Assembly: GCF_004139715.1 (NCBI RefSeq) | Contig: NZ_CP035544.1 | Span: forward strand, 1,550,001 to 1,614,000 | Source of the DNA: Muriicola soli | GTDB taxonomy: Bacteria; Bacteroidota; Bacteroidia; Flavobacteriales; Flavobacteriaceae | Length of the DNA: 64,000 bases | Reading direction: 5' to 3' | Translations under genes and position numbers: made by a program | The notes under the pieces: generated by a model | Database searches by the model: none | Told to the model about the DNA's origin: nothing | The model's input: only the letters and a program-made list of their open reading frames with translations | Shown: one piece after another, positions 54,701 to 64,000 of the stretch | How the letters are laid out: every line of letters begins with the position of its first letter | How positions within the stretch are numbered: the stretch's first letter is position 1

Positions 54701-54716
54701 GATGATGAACAGAAAT

Positions 54717-54747
54717 AAAAAAAGCATTCAAACGAATGCTTTTTTTT
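54717..54747 (+). terminator. Bidirectional terminator
   Basis: AAAAAAAGCATTC pairs with GAATGCTTTTTTT around AAAC, with T run on the plus side and A run for the minus side. It ends the 53981 gene and also the convergent ABC-F gene. Confidence 0.87.
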
Positions 54748-54762
54748 ATGGTTGGTAAGGAA

Positions 54763-56390
<1,628 letters not shown>

Positions 56391-56411
56391 AGCAGTTCTT
56401 TAAAATTTTTG

Positions 56412-56443
56412 CAAAAATAGGTAAAATATGCCCGATGTAACAA
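56412..56443 (-). promoter_or_regulatory. Promoter of the YbiT-like gene (TTG-N21-TATTTTTG)
   Basis: TTG (56441-56443) and TATTTTTG (56412-56419) on the minus strand are 21 bases apart, ending 22 bases before the ATG. It fits the Bacteroidota promoter and shows the interrupted gene keeps an intact promoter. Confidence 0.65.
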
Positions 56444-56524
56444 GCCCCGGAAGTTATCTGTGTTACCCAGACAGGAGTTAAATTTTTTAACGCCCTATTA
56501 ACAGGGCTCACGTTCGGCATTTCT

Positions 56525-56532
56525 TAGCTTTG
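56525..56532 (+). promoter_or_regulatory. Candidate -7 promoter element (TAGCTTTG) for the gene at 56556
   Basis: TAGCTTTG matches TAnnTTTG and lies 23 bases before the ATG at 56556. No TTG -33 element is clear. Confidence 0.4.
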
Positions 56533-56555
56533 TCAAGGTTATTGAGCCACCTTAT

Positions 56556-57938
56556 ATGAATAGACTTCTACTTCTTTCGAGTCTCGTTTTCTTAACTTGG
56601 AGTTGCCAGCAGAACAATGGAAACCCCAATCGGGTTTTTTTTGCAGGTGAAATCGTCAATCCAACTAGTGATCATGTTATCCTTTTCCGAGGAGAAGAAG
56701 CACTGGATACAGCGATGCTCGATAAAGATAATCGCTTTTCTTTTTCCCTTGATTCCGTTTCAGAAGGGTTACATCATTTTGTTCATCGCCCGGAATCACA
56801 ATATATATATCTAGAAAACGGTGACAGCCTTCAAATAAGGCTGAACACTTCCGACTTTGATGAATCTCTTGTATACTCAGGACAGGGAGAAGAGGTCAAC
56901 AACTTCATCTTGGAGATGTTTCTCAGCAGAGAAGATGAGCGAGAATTAATACAATCTTACTACTATTTAGAACCCGGTGAATTTCAAATGAAGATCGATT
57001 CACTCCGAAAGTCCAAACTGGATTTATTTGAGCAAATCCAGACGGAATTTGAAATTTCTGCCAAAGCTTCAGATCTGGCCAGAGCATTTGTTGAATACAG
57101 TTCCAATATTTCCATGGAGGCCTATCCATTCTATCACCGGAAGAGAAGTGGGGAGGGCGAAATACACGATCTACCGGTCACTTTCTACGATTATCGAAAA
57201 AACATTAGTTACAACAATCACGATTTTACCTACTTAAGACCGTATTATAATTTTATGAAGTATCACATCGGCAACCTCGCCTACAATCATTGTAAGCAGA
57301 ACTGTCCGAAAGATATGAACAGTGCGAGCAGGCATCTGCATTCAAACCAGCATAAGTTGTTTCTCATAGACAGTCTTTTTACACAGAAAGATCTCCGGGA
57401 TAATCTATTTAGGAGTGTAGCCATTGATTATCTCCTAAAGCACGATAATGAAGAAAACACTGTGGAATTTATCGAGAGTTTTAAAAAATACTCTGAAAAT
57501 AATGCCCACAGCGAGGAAATATACACCCTTTATCAGAGCATTCTTAAAATGCAGCCCCTGAAAGAATTACCCAATTTCACGGTTTATAATTACGATGACG
57601 AAGCCATTGAGATTTCTGACATCGAATCCAAAGATACTGTCGTATTTTACTTTTGGTCCGGTTCACAACCAGGGCATTTCAGGAATCTTATGAAACGTGT
57701 GGCAGAATTAAAGTCGCAATATCCCAACCATCAGTTTATCGGGCTGAACATGAAGACCGATAAGGCCAATTGGAAAAATATGGTGAAGACTCATGGTCTC
57801 GACCCTTTGGAACAATACTGGACTGAAGATTTCGATAAAACGGTCAACACCCTTATCGTCTACGATCCCAATAAGGCGATAGTCGCAAAAGACGGTAAGA
57901 TCGTAGATGCCTTTTCAAATATCTTCCGATCGTTCTAA
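56556..57938 (+). CDS. TlpA-like thioredoxin-fold lipoprotein lacking the CXXC motif
   Basis: The 460-aa protein has a lipoprotein signal (MNRLLLLSSLVFLTWSCQQN, Cys17), a beta-rich N-terminal region of the type seen before thioredoxin domains in Bacteroidota (about 25-120; NPTSDHVILFRGEEALDTAM), a helical middle (about 130-330) and a C-terminal thioredoxin-like fold (about 335-460; LPNFTVYNYDDEAIEISDIE, TVVFYFWSGSQPGHFRNLMK). Where TlpA/ResA proteins have WCxxC, this has FWSGSQPGHF, so no redox Cys pair exists. A non-redox binding or structural role is inferred. Confidence 0.8.
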   Translation: MNRLLLLSSLVFLTWSCQQNNGNPNRVFFAGEIVNPTSDHVILFRGEEALDTAMLDKDNRFSFSLDSVSEGLHHFVHRPESQYIYLENGDSLQIRLNTSDFDESLVYSGQGEEVNNFILEMFLSREDERELIQSYYYLEPGEFQMKIDSLRKSKLDLFEQIQTEFEISAKASDLARAFVEYSSNISMEAYPFYHRKRSGEGEIHDLPVTFYDYRKNISYNNHDFTYLRPYYNFMKYHIGNLAYNHCKQNCPKDMNSASRHLHSNQHKLFLIDSLFTQKDLRDNLFRSVAIDYLLKHDNEENTVEFIESFKKYSENNAHSEEIYTLYQSILKMQPLKELPNFTVYNYDDEAIEISDIESKDTVVFYFWSGSQPGHFRNLMKRVAELKSQYPNHQFIGLNMKTDKANWKNMVKTHGLDPLEQYWTEDFDKTVNTLIVYDPNKAIVAKDGKIVDAFSNIFRSF

Positions 57939-57962
57939 AGCGAAACGGTCTGCTAATCCTTT

Positions 57963-58616
57963 CTAATTTCCCTTTTTATAATCTGCCAGGAACTTTTCTA
58001 AGCCAATATCCGTCAAGGGATGCTTGAGAAGACCTTCAATAGAAGATAGTGGTCCGGTCATTACGTCAGCTCCCAGTTTGGCACAATCAATGACGTGCAT
58101 GGTGTGTCTGATAGAGGCGGCAAGGATCTGGGTTTCAAAACCGTAGTTGTCATAAATTAAGCGGATTTCCGCAATCAGGTTGAGTCCGTCAGTAGAAATA
58201 TCATCTAACCTTCCCAAAAATGGCGATACGTAAGTAGCGCCCGCCTTGGCTGCTAGCAAAGCTTGTCCGGGAGAAAATACGAGGGTGCAATTTGTCCTGA
58301 TTCCCTTATCTGAAAAATATTTCAGTGCTTTTACGCCATCTCGGATCATTGGGACTTTAACCACAATCTGATCGTGCAATTCGGCTAACTCCTCCCCTTC
58401 TTTAACCATGCCATCAAAATCGGTTGCAATCACCTCAGCAGAAACATCCCCGCTTACGATATTACATATATCCACATAATGCTTGAGGATGTTGTTTCTC
58501 CCTGTAATCCCCTCTTTGGCCATAAGGGATGGGTTGGTAGTAACACCGTCAAGAACGCCCAATTCCTGAGCATCTCGGATTTGATCTAAGTTTGCGGTAT
58601 CGATAAAGAATTTCAT
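57963..58616 (-). CDS. tal: Transaldolase / fructose-6-phosphate aldolase family protein
   Basis: The 217-aa protein is a short transaldolase: [33 protein letters not shown], and [14 protein letters not shown] with the Schiff-base Lys (Lys87), [30 protein letters not shown] and [19 protein letters not shown]. In E. coli FSA the residue corresponding to Phe133 is Tyr; Phe here, as in transaldolases, points to transaldolase activity rather than aldolase. It would interconvert pentose-phosphate intermediates. A TAGCTTTG element lies in the 3' end of the upstream SDR gene. Confidence 0.92.
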   Translation of the reverse strand: MKFFIDTANLDQIRDAQELGVLDGVTTNPSLMAKEGITGRNNILKHYVDICNIVSGDVSAEVIATDFDGMVKEGEELAELHDQIVVKVPMIRDGVKALKYFSDKGIRTNCTLVFSPGQALLAAKAGATYVSPFLGRLDDISTDGLNLIAEIRLIYDNYGFETQILAASIRHTMHVIDCAKLGADVMTGPLSSIEGLLKHPLTDIGLEKFLADYKKGN

Positions 58617-58667
58617 ATGTTCTGATTTTGATTATGGTGTAATTAAAGACCTTCAATAATTTCCTTG

Positions 58668-58675
58668 CAAAGCTA
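58668..58675 (-). promoter_or_regulatory. Candidate -7 promoter element (TAGCTTTG) for the tal gene
   Basis: TAGCTTTG on the minus strand is a TAnnTTTG match about 50 bases before the tal ATG, overlapping the stop of the SDR gene. The -33 element is imperfect (TTC). Confidence 0.4.
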
Positions 58676-59482
58676 CAATTTATAATGATTTCGAAGCAGT
58701 TTCTCGTAAACTTTACCCGGTAGTATACGTTTTAAGACCACTGAGAATCGCTGCATAAAGCTACCCACTTTATAGTGGACTTTGGGTGAGGTTTTTTTGA
58801 TTATCACCAGTACTTTTTCGGCTACCAGGACAGGGTCACCTGCCTGATCTACATCTTCATTTATCATCTGAAGGGTGGCGGCGTATGGTTTGTGATAAGG
58901 CGAATCTTCCTTCAGAGGTGCGTGGTATCGACCTGCCGCAATATTAGTCTTAAAATCCCCAGGTGCAAGGGTGCATATTTGTATTCCAAACTCCTTGGTT
59001 TCTAATCGAAGAGCCTCCGTTGCGAGATCGAGTGCTCCTTTACTGGCAGAATAAATACCCCGATAGGGTAGTCCCATCTTTCCGGCAATGGATGTAATGT
59101 TTATGACTAATCCCCTTTTTTGTTTTCTCATCACGGGTAGGACCGCTTTGATCATATTCAAAGGGCCGATAAAATTCGTTTCAAAATTGTGGAGAATAGC
59201 CTCATTAGGAGTTTCTTCAACGGGTCCTGTGATGCCTATGCCTGCATTGTTGATCAGTATATCTATGGCATCCTCTTTTTGCTGAAGCAGCTGAAGGGCG
59301 TTTTCAATCGTATCGGGTTTTGTAACGTCGAGTTCCAGTAGTTGAAAGTCCTTGAAATCCTGTTGTTTACTCAGATTTCGTGTTGTTCCGTAGACCCTGA
59401 ACCCCTCTTTTTGCAAATGGTTTCCTATGGCTCTGCCGATTCCGGAAGAACCACCCGTCACTAATACGACTTTGTCCTTCAT
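58673..59482 (-). CDS. Short-chain dehydrogenase/reductase (SDR)
   Basis: The 269-aa protein has the classical SDR pattern: VVLVTGGSSGIGRAIGNHL (TGxxxGIG, about 4-22), LDVTKPDT, ILINNAGIGITGPVEE (NNAG), INITSIAGKMGLPYRGIYSASKGAL (Ser, Tyr and Lys catalytic residues in S-Y-x3-K) and IQICTLAPGDFKT. The substrate is unknown; the C-terminus (SPKVHYKVGSFMQRFSVVLKRILPG) is of the extended steroid-like group often seen in bacterial lipid metabolism. Translation starts at the ATG 59480-59482; a longer frame to 59569 has no family support. Confidence 0.9.
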   Translation of the reverse strand: MKDKVVLVTGGSSGIGRAIGNHLQKEGFRVYGTTRNLSKQQDFKDFQLLELDVTKPDTIENALQLLQQKEDAIDILINNAGIGITGPVEETPNEAILHNFETNFIGPLNMIKAVLPVMRKQKRGLVINITSIAGKMGLPYRGIYSASKGALDLATEALRLETKEFGIQICTLAPGDFKTNIAAGRYHAPLKEDSPYHKPYAATLQMINEDVDQAGDPVLVAEKVLVIIKKTSPKVHYKVGSFMQRFSVVLKRILPGKVYEKLLRNHYKL

Positions 59483-59565
59483 AGGTTTGCAAAGAAACAA
59501 ATAATATGCAGCCGACCCAAAAAACAAGTGGAGCCTCAATAGCTCAACTTTGTTCAATACAGGGT

Positions 59566-59670
59566 ACAAAAAAAAGGCAAGCTACCTACATCGCACCGCT
59601 ACGACCGTATACCCTTGCTGCGTTCCCACCCTGGGGGATTCTACAGGAGCTGGTCGTGTAGGACTTGCCT
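59566..59670 (-). ncRNA. ffs: Small signal recognition particle RNA (4.5S-type)
   Basis: On the minus strand 59670-59575 forms a long hairpin: AGGCAAG at the 5' end pairs with CTTGCCT at the 3' end, and the apex has CCCCCAGGGTGGGAACGCAGCAAGGG. The conserved SRP core 5' CAGG and 3' GCAGCA around a GGAA tetraloop is present. The RNA binds Ffh and targets ribosomes to the membrane. A T run (59574-59566 on plus appears as A) forms its terminator, and TTG-N19-TATATTTG (59675-59704) lies just upstream. Length of about 96 nt is normal for the small bacterial type. It is in the gap between the SDR and glutaminyl-cyclase genes. Confidence 0.93.
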
Positions 59671-59674
59671 CGTG

Positions 59675-59704
59675 CAAATATACAACCTTTTAAATTTGAG
59701 ACAA
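59675..59704 (-). promoter_or_regulatory. Promoter of SRP RNA (TTG-N19-TATATTTG)
   Basis: TTG (59702-59704) and TATATTTG (59675-59682) on the minus strand are 19 bases apart, a perfect match to the Bacteroidota consensus. Its -7 element ends only 4 bases before the first base of the RNA. Confidence 0.8.
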
Positions 59705-59760
59705 TCGTTTTAGAATCTTAAATTTATGGGGTAACTTGCCCTATAAATCTACTCTTGGCT

Positions 59761-60810
59761 ATGAATTTCATTAAGTTCTTCACTCTTAATGTGTTGTTGT
59801 TATTTTTTATCGGATGTGGGGAGGAAAAAGATCCTGACAGGCAATTTTCCTTGCAATTAAAAAAGAAAGGGAAATCCTACAAAGCATCCGACACCATCTA
59901 CCCTTCTTTAAAGAATAAGAAAGATCTGCCGGTAGATGAGGTAAAATATGTACTTGCTGGAAAAGAACTGGAATCTGCGGGTGAGGGTTGGATTCTCAAT
60001 TCCGGGAAATTGGGACTACAGCAACTGACAGCCAGAATAATTTCCGGGGAAAAGGTGCTGGAAGTTTCTGAAGATATAAAAATACTGGCGCCTCAAAGTC
60101 CGCAGTTATACACCTACAGTATTGTAAATGAGTTCCCTCATGATATCACTTCTTTTACCCAAGGCTTAGAATTTTACAAGGATACCTTATACGAAAGTAC
60201 AGGATCAGGAGGTGGGGCAAAATCCTATGTCCGCAAGATCAATTTCGAGACCGGAAAAGTTTTTCAGCAAGTAGATTTAGAGCCACAGTACTTTGGTGAA
60301 GGTATCACCCTGATCAATGACAAACTGTATCAACTGACGTGGCAGCAAAGAGTCGGTTTTATTTACAAGGCTTCTTCCCTAGATCGGATGGATCAATTCC
60401 AATACGGAAAAAGTAAAGAAGGATGGGGATTGTGCAATGATGGCAAGTACCTGTATAAAAGTGATGGAACGGAGAAAATCTGGCTCCTCAATCCTGAAAC
60501 CATGAAAGAGGAAGATCATATTCAGATCGTAACGGACAAATCCATTTTTAATAAAGCTAATGAATTGGAATACGTCAAGGGTAAGATTTATGCCAATGTA
60601 TGGCAAAAAGAAAGTATGATGATCATCGATGCGAAGAGCGGGGCTATTGAAGGGGTGGTCAACCTGGGCGGACTCAAGGAAAAAGTAGCTCAGCATCCGA
60701 AATTGGATGTGCTCAACGGAATAGCCTTTCATCCTGAACGCAACACCTTCTTTGTCACTGGGAAAAATTGGGACAAGCTCTTCGAGATTACCCTGCAGAA
60801 AAAAGAATAG
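59761..60810 (+). CDS. Glutaminyl-peptide cyclotransferase, lipoprotein
   Basis: The 349-aa protein has a lipoprotein signal (MNFIKFFTLNVLLLFFIGCGEE, Cys20) and a beta-propeller glutaminyl cyclase domain of the plant/bacterial type (YSIVNEFPHDITSFTQGLEF, GEGITLINDKLYQLTWQ, GWGLCNDGKYLYKSDGTEKI, NELEYVKGKIYANVWQ, DVLNGIAFHPERNTFFVTGK). It cyclises N-terminal glutamine to pyroglutamate, protecting exported proteins. The ATG at 59761 is 6 nt after the first in-frame TTG. It begins a tight operon with a thioesterase and a lipoprotein. Confidence 0.92.
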   Translation: MNFIKFFTLNVLLLFFIGCGEEKDPDRQFSLQLKKKGKSYKASDTIYPSLKNKKDLPVDEVKYVLAGKELESAGEGWILNSGKLGLQQLTARIISGEKVLEVSEDIKILAPQSPQLYTYSIVNEFPHDITSFTQGLEFYKDTLYESTGSGGGAKSYVRKINFETGKVFQQVDLEPQYFGEGITLINDKLYQLTWQQRVGFIYKASSLDRMDQFQYGKSKEGWGLCNDGKYLYKSDGTEKIWLLNPETMKEEDHIQIVTDKSIFNKANELEYVKGKIYANVWQKESMMIIDAKSGAIEGVVNLGGLKEKVAQHPKLDVLNGIAFHPERNTFFVTGKNWDKLFEITLQKKE

Positions 60811-60811
60811 T

Positions 60812-61213
60812 ATGGTCTTTGAAATGAAAAGAGAGGTTAGACAGGAAGATCTGGATGATCTGGAACATGTGAACAATGTGCGATACGTACAGTGGATACA
60901 GGATATTTCAAAGGCACATTGGGAAGCCCGTGCACCACAATCCATACGGGATAGCGTCATTTGGGTGGTAAAACAGCATAAAATAGAATATCGGAATGCG
61001 GCCAAATTGGGAGATACCGTATTAATGAAAACGCATATAGATCATTCGGCAGGAGCCATCTCTGTCAGGGTTGTGAAGATGTTTGACAGCAAAACGAAGT
61101 TGCCCTTGCTAAAATCTGAAACCCAATGGTGCCTGCTGAATAAAAAGACCTTAAAACCCATGCGGATCTCTGATGAGATCAGTTCTGTATTCATACAAAA
61201 GACTAATTCCTGA
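60812..61213 (+). CDS. Acyl-CoA thioesterase (4HBT hotdog fold)
   Basis: The 133-aa protein has the 4HBT pattern: REVRQEDLDDLEHVNNVRYVQWIQDISKAH (D-x-x-x-H-V-N-N-x-x-Y, about 9-31), then YRNAAKLGDTVLMKTHIDHS. Asp in EDLDDLEHVNN is the usual catalytic region. It hydrolyses acyl-CoA or acyl-ACP; substrate unknown. It starts 1 nt after the glutaminyl-cyclase stop and its stop touches the next ATG. Confidence 0.88.
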   Translation: MVFEMKREVRQEDLDDLEHVNNVRYVQWIQDISKAHWEARAPQSIRDSVIWVVKQHKIEYRNAAKLGDTVLMKTHIDHSAGAISVRVVKMFDSKTKLPLLKSETQWCLLNKKTLKPMRISDEISSVFIQKTNS

Positions 61214-62755
61214 ATGGCTGTGATACGCTATGTCCTTGTTCCATTAGTTTTATTCTGCGGTCTGATTTGGATCAGCTCTTGTCGGAAAGATTTCGATTAT
61301 TCTCCCAGTACAGGTCAGCTCGAATTTTCAAAAGACACTGTTTTTTTGGATACGATTTTCAGTACTATTGGCAGTAGTACCTATAGCCTCAAAGTTTATA
61401 ACCGAACAAAGGAAGATATTGAAATTCCAAGTATCCGACTGGGAGAAGGGACTAACAGCCAGTACCGCCTCAACGTAGATGGACAAGCCGGGCAAGAATT
61501 CAGTAACGTGCCCCTTTTGGCGCGAGACAGCCTTTATATTTTTATTGAGACCACTTATGACATAGCCTCTTCTGCGGTGGATGAATTTCTTTACGTAGAC
61601 CAGATCTTGTTCGATGAGGGAGCAAATGAACAGCGCATTCCTCTGGTTACCCTGGTAAAAGAGGCCATTTTCCTGTTTCCCTCAACTCTGGCAAATGGCA
61701 GTAAGGAGTCATTATTACTGGGGCTCGATGAGGAGGGAAATGAATTGAGGATCGAAGGCTTTGTCCTCGAGGATGACGAACTCAATTTTACCGCAGATTT
61801 ACCTTATGTAATCTACGGTTACGCGGCAGTGGCTGAAGATAAAGTACTTTCGATGGCTGCCGGTACAAGGGTCTTTTTTCATGAAAATTCAGGTATACTT
61901 GTCGGAACAGGCGGGAGTCTTAAAATTAATGGGGAGCTGAGTGAAGATGCTGAAATCCTCGAGAACGAAGTGATTTTTGAAGGAGACCGGCTAGAACCGC
62001 AATTTGCAGAAGTACCGGGGCAATGGGGTACTCTTTGGCTTGCACCAGGCAGCATTGAGAACGAGATCAGCTATCTTACAATTAGAAATGCCACTGTTGG
62101 CGTGCTTGTGGAAGGTAATCCAGAAGCCTCTGCACCTACCCTAAAGATTAGTAATTCCCAGATTTATAACAGTACAATCGTAAATCTATGGGGTAGAAAT
62201 ACCTCTATCGCAGCTGAAAACCTGGTATTGGGCAATGCGGGCACACATAGCTTGTATTGTGAAAAAGGCGGCACTTATAATTTTCTGCATTCTACCATCG
62301 CCAACTACTGGAGCAATGGTTTCAGAACGGGATCGGCTCTCAGGCTTAGCTCCTTTGAAACCGATGGCGAGGGAAATGAGACAGGGGAAGATCTCCTGCA
62401 GGCAAATTTCATCAATTGCATTGTAGATGGCAACACGGCTAGTGAACTCAGCCTGGAGCGTTTAGAGGGGTTCGACTTTAATTTTTACTTTTCTCATTGC
62501 CTTATGAAATTCATTGATAGTGGTGGTCAATTTGCGAATGATCCGCTATATGATTTTACGAATATAGCCCGGTACGAAAATATCCTTCTTAATACTGACG
62601 CGGAATTTACAGACCCGTTCGGAAATTTATACACTATTGGAGCAACCTCATCTGCCTTGGGGAATGCAGAGCTACAAACTGCCCTGCTGGTACCCTTTGA
62701 TCTCCTGGGGAAGGATCGGACAGAAGATCCTGCCATTGGTGCGTACGAGCAGTAA
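61214..62755 (+). CDS. Lipoprotein with right-handed beta-helix-like domain
   Basis: The 513-aa protein has a lipoprotein signal (MAVIRYVLVPLVLFCGLIWISSCRKDFDYS; Cys near 23), an N-terminal beta domain (about 30-150; LKVYNRTKEDIEIPSIRLGE) and a long repetitive part (about 185-490; ISYLTIRNATVGVLVEGNPE, LKISNSQIYNSTIVNLWGRN, NFLHSTIANYWSNGFRTG, ANFINCIVDGNTASELSLER) typical of right-handed beta helices. The end (DPAIGAYEQ) is the usual final motif of such choice-of-anchor proteins. A surface adhesin or polysaccharide-binding role is inferred. It is directly after the thioesterase (0 nt gap). Confidence 0.85.
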   Translation: MAVIRYVLVPLVLFCGLIWISSCRKDFDYSPSTGQLEFSKDTVFLDTIFSTIGSSTYSLKVYNRTKEDIEIPSIRLGEGTNSQYRLNVDGQAGQEFSNVPLLARDSLYIFIETTYDIASSAVDEFLYVDQILFDEGANEQRIPLVTLVKEAIFLFPSTLANGSKESLLLGLDEEGNELRIEGFVLEDDELNFTADLPYVIYGYAAVAEDKVLSMAAGTRVFFHENSGILVGTGGSLKINGELSEDAEILENEVIFEGDRLEPQFAEVPGQWGTLWLAPGSIENEISYLTIRNATVGVLVEGNPEASAPTLKISNSQIYNSTIVNLWGRNTSIAAENLVLGNAGTHSLYCEKGGTYNFLHSTIANYWSNGFRTGSALRLSSFETDGEGNETGEDLLQANFINCIVDGNTASELSLERLEGFDFNFYFSHCLMKFIDSGGQFANDPLYDFTNIARYENILLNTDAEFTDPFGNLYTIGATSSALGNAELQTALLVPFDLLGKDRTEDPAIGAYEQ

Positions 62756-62912
62756 ATTAAGTCCGAACTTCACAGGTTTTTACAATTTGTAGGAATATTC
62801 TTTCTTTTTAATTGATTTTCAGTATATTAGCCACTAAAACCTTAATTATTCTAAGGGAAGTATATAGTCGTTTCTCACGCAGGTTTGTTAATTTTCCCAC
62901 AATGAATTGCCT

Positions 62913-63644
62913 ATGGAGTATCGATACACCATAATTGATGCAGACGCCACTTCCAATTTGCAATTACAGCATTATCTGGAGGATCACGGCGACTTTCTCT
63001 GTGTGGATCGATCAAAGGATAGCAGAGAAGGAATAAATTCTATCCTTAAGTTTCTCCCCGACCTCGTTTTTATCAATCTGAATGATTTGGCCATGGACTA
63101 TTTTCTGATGGTCTCTGAGCTGCATCAGTATATGAATGAGCTACCCCTCATTATAGGAATTGCAAAAAGTAAAGAGTACGCTTACCACGCCATTAAAAAT
63201 GGTTTCTACGACTATTGGTTAATGCCTTATAACGAATTGGATATCAGGAAAACGCTGTTGCGACTTAAAAAACAGCATCCAAAAGAAGTAAGCTCTCATA
63301 CCATCTGTTTAAAGTCTTACAAGGACTTCCAGTACCTTGATACAGACGAAATTTTATATCTTCAGGCTGATAACAATGCAACCGACTTCATTATGAAGGA
63401 CGGAAGTGTCATCAGTGCCTTTAAAACGCTTAAGACCTTTGAACGCTCCTTACCCAAAAATTTTATCCGTATTCACCAGAGCTACATTCTCAATATGGAC
63501 TATGTGTCCAGGATCAATTACGGTAAGAGCATCTGTGCATTAAAAGAAGGCAAAAAACAGCTGCCCTTCTCCAAGACCTATAAGGAGAATATAGACGGTC
63601 TTAAAAAGGTGTTATCCAGGAACGCCATTTCTACCCTTAAATAA
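62913..63644 (+). CDS. LytTR regulator with degenerate receiver (pseudo-receiver)
   Basis: The 243-aa protein has a receiver-like N-terminal domain (about 3-118) and a C-terminal LytTR DNA-binding domain (about 140-243; FQYLDTDEILYLQADNNATDF, KNFIRIHQSYILNMDYVS). In the receiver the acidic pocket Asp9/Asp11 is present (IIDADATS), but the phospho-acceptor Asp is Asn55 (DLVFINLN) and the conserved Lys is Met104 (WLMPYN). It should not be phosphorylated normally. The ATG at 62913 follows a TTG by 3 codons and is preferred. The intact relative is at 28716. A small lipoprotein follows. Confidence 0.88.
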   Translation: MEYRYTIIDADATSNLQLQHYLEDHGDFLCVDRSKDSREGINSILKFLPDLVFINLNDLAMDYFLMVSELHQYMNELPLIIGIAKSKEYAYHAIKNGFYDYWLMPYNELDIRKTLLRLKKQHPKEVSSHTICLKSYKDFQYLDTDEILYLQADNNATDFIMKDGSVISAFKTLKTFERSLPKNFIRIHQSYILNMDYVSRINYGKSICALKEGKKQLPFSKTYKENIDGLKKVLSRNAISTLK

Positions 63645-63775
63645 TAAAATTCTTACAAAAACGTGGCGTTCACTAACAGATACCATGTGTTTACTAAAAC
63701 TAATGAATTAGGGCAATAGTTTTTTCAGCCAGGGAATAGTTTAGAGGAAAATAAATCCACTAAAACGAAACACCC

Positions 63776-63922
63776 ATGAAAAAATTAGCTTGTATTTTAG
63801 CAATAGCCCTTTTTAGCGTATCTATGATTTCCTGTACTAACGACACTGCTGAAGACCAAAGCCTATATGAAACACAGGCTACTGATGGTAATTCTGATTC
63901 AGGATCTGGCAGAGACGGATAG
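63776..63922 (+). CDS. Very small lipoprotein (48 aa) downstream of the LytTR gene
   Basis: The ATG at 63776 starts MKKLACILAIALFSVSMISC, a complete lipoprotein signal with lipobox SMISC (Cys20). The rest is TNDTAEDQSLYETQATDGNSD and a Gly/Ser/Asp tail ending GRDG with a TAG stop. Short proteins of this type occur in Flavobacteria next to other genes, function unknown. It is only 131 nt after the LytTR gene and has its own strong terminator, so it is transcribed alone or with the regulator. Confidence 0.8.
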   Translation: MKKLACILAIALFSVSMISCTNDTAEDQSLYETQATDGNSDSGSGRDG

Positions 63923-63946
63923 ATCTTATCTAGAATATAAATAATG

Positions 63947-63978
63947 GGAGCCTTATAATTAATAAGGCTCCTTTTTTT
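63947..63978 (+). terminator. Strong terminator after the small lipoprotein
   Basis: A perfect 10-bp stem, GGAGCCTTAT with ATAAGGCTCC, around a 5-base AATTA loop is followed by seven T. Confidence 0.93.
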
Positions 63979-64000
63979 ATATTGTAATCTGATAATTCAA

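Overview
The window looks like chromosome of a Flavobacteriaceae member (phylum Bacteroidota), probably marine. This is inferred from family content and promoter style; no 16S gene is present. Supporting signs are many CarboxypepD_reg/TonB-plug proteins, small lipoproteins with an SxxC lipobox, a menaquinone pathway using MenI, LytTR response regulators, a HisKA_2 sensor kinase, and repeated TTG-N17..22-TAnnTTTG promoters of the Bacteroidota sigma factor. Shine-Dalgarno sequences are weak. I see no prophage, insertion sequence, CRISPR array or tRNA gene. One structured RNA, the small SRP RNA, is present.

Layout. 1-502: 5' part of a secreted zinc metalloprotease. 700-4004: circularly permuted ATP-grasp, alpha-E and transglutaminase-like genes, a conserved but poorly understood trio. 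4074-5524: prfB with its programmed +1 frameshift, then an ArsC/Spx-like gene. 5616-14941: housekeeping genes (fumC, ettA, a Gfo/Idh/MocA oxidoreductase, a methylcrotonyl-CoA-type carboxylase beta subunit) with small membrane and secreted proteins. 14953-21488 (minus): an apparent operon of an M24 peptidase, two barrel-less TonB-plug proteins with TPR-like regions and a shared C-terminal beta domain, and a CarboxypepD_reg protein next to a broken fragment. 21563-22216: decayed SGNH-hydrolase gene.

22213-35713 (minus) is mainly menaquinone biosynthesis: menI-menF-menD, then DUF2853, cvfB, a SPOR protein and menA; further on menC, a CPBP protease and menE. A LytTR response regulator and a TPR/HisKA_2 kinase lie between. 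No menB or menH is visible. 35963-40122: a Crp/Fnr regulator followed by tandem paralogous secreted proteins, an esterase and an acetyltransferase. 40137-49409: dnaK, panB, an RluA-type pseudouridine synthase, leuA-leuB and several conserved unknowns. 49461-57938: TlpA-like lipoproteins, pheT, a fasciclin protein and an ABC-F gene of the YbiT type split by an apparent -1 frameshift at A-AAA-AAG. 57963-64000: a transaldolase-like gene, an SDR, SRP RNA, glutaminyl cyclase with thioesterase and beta-helix lipoprotein in a tight operon, a LytTR regulator whose receiver lacks its phosphorylation residues, and a 48-aa lipoprotein.

The best candidates for undescribed biology are the VWA/plug/TPR operon (14953-21488), the slippery -1 frameshift in the YbiT-like gene (56100-56106), the pseudo-receiver LytTR regulator with its small lipoprotein neighbour, and the tandem secreted paralogues beside the Crp/Fnr gene. 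Several start codons were corrected because a TAnnTTTG promoter lies over the longer ORF start.
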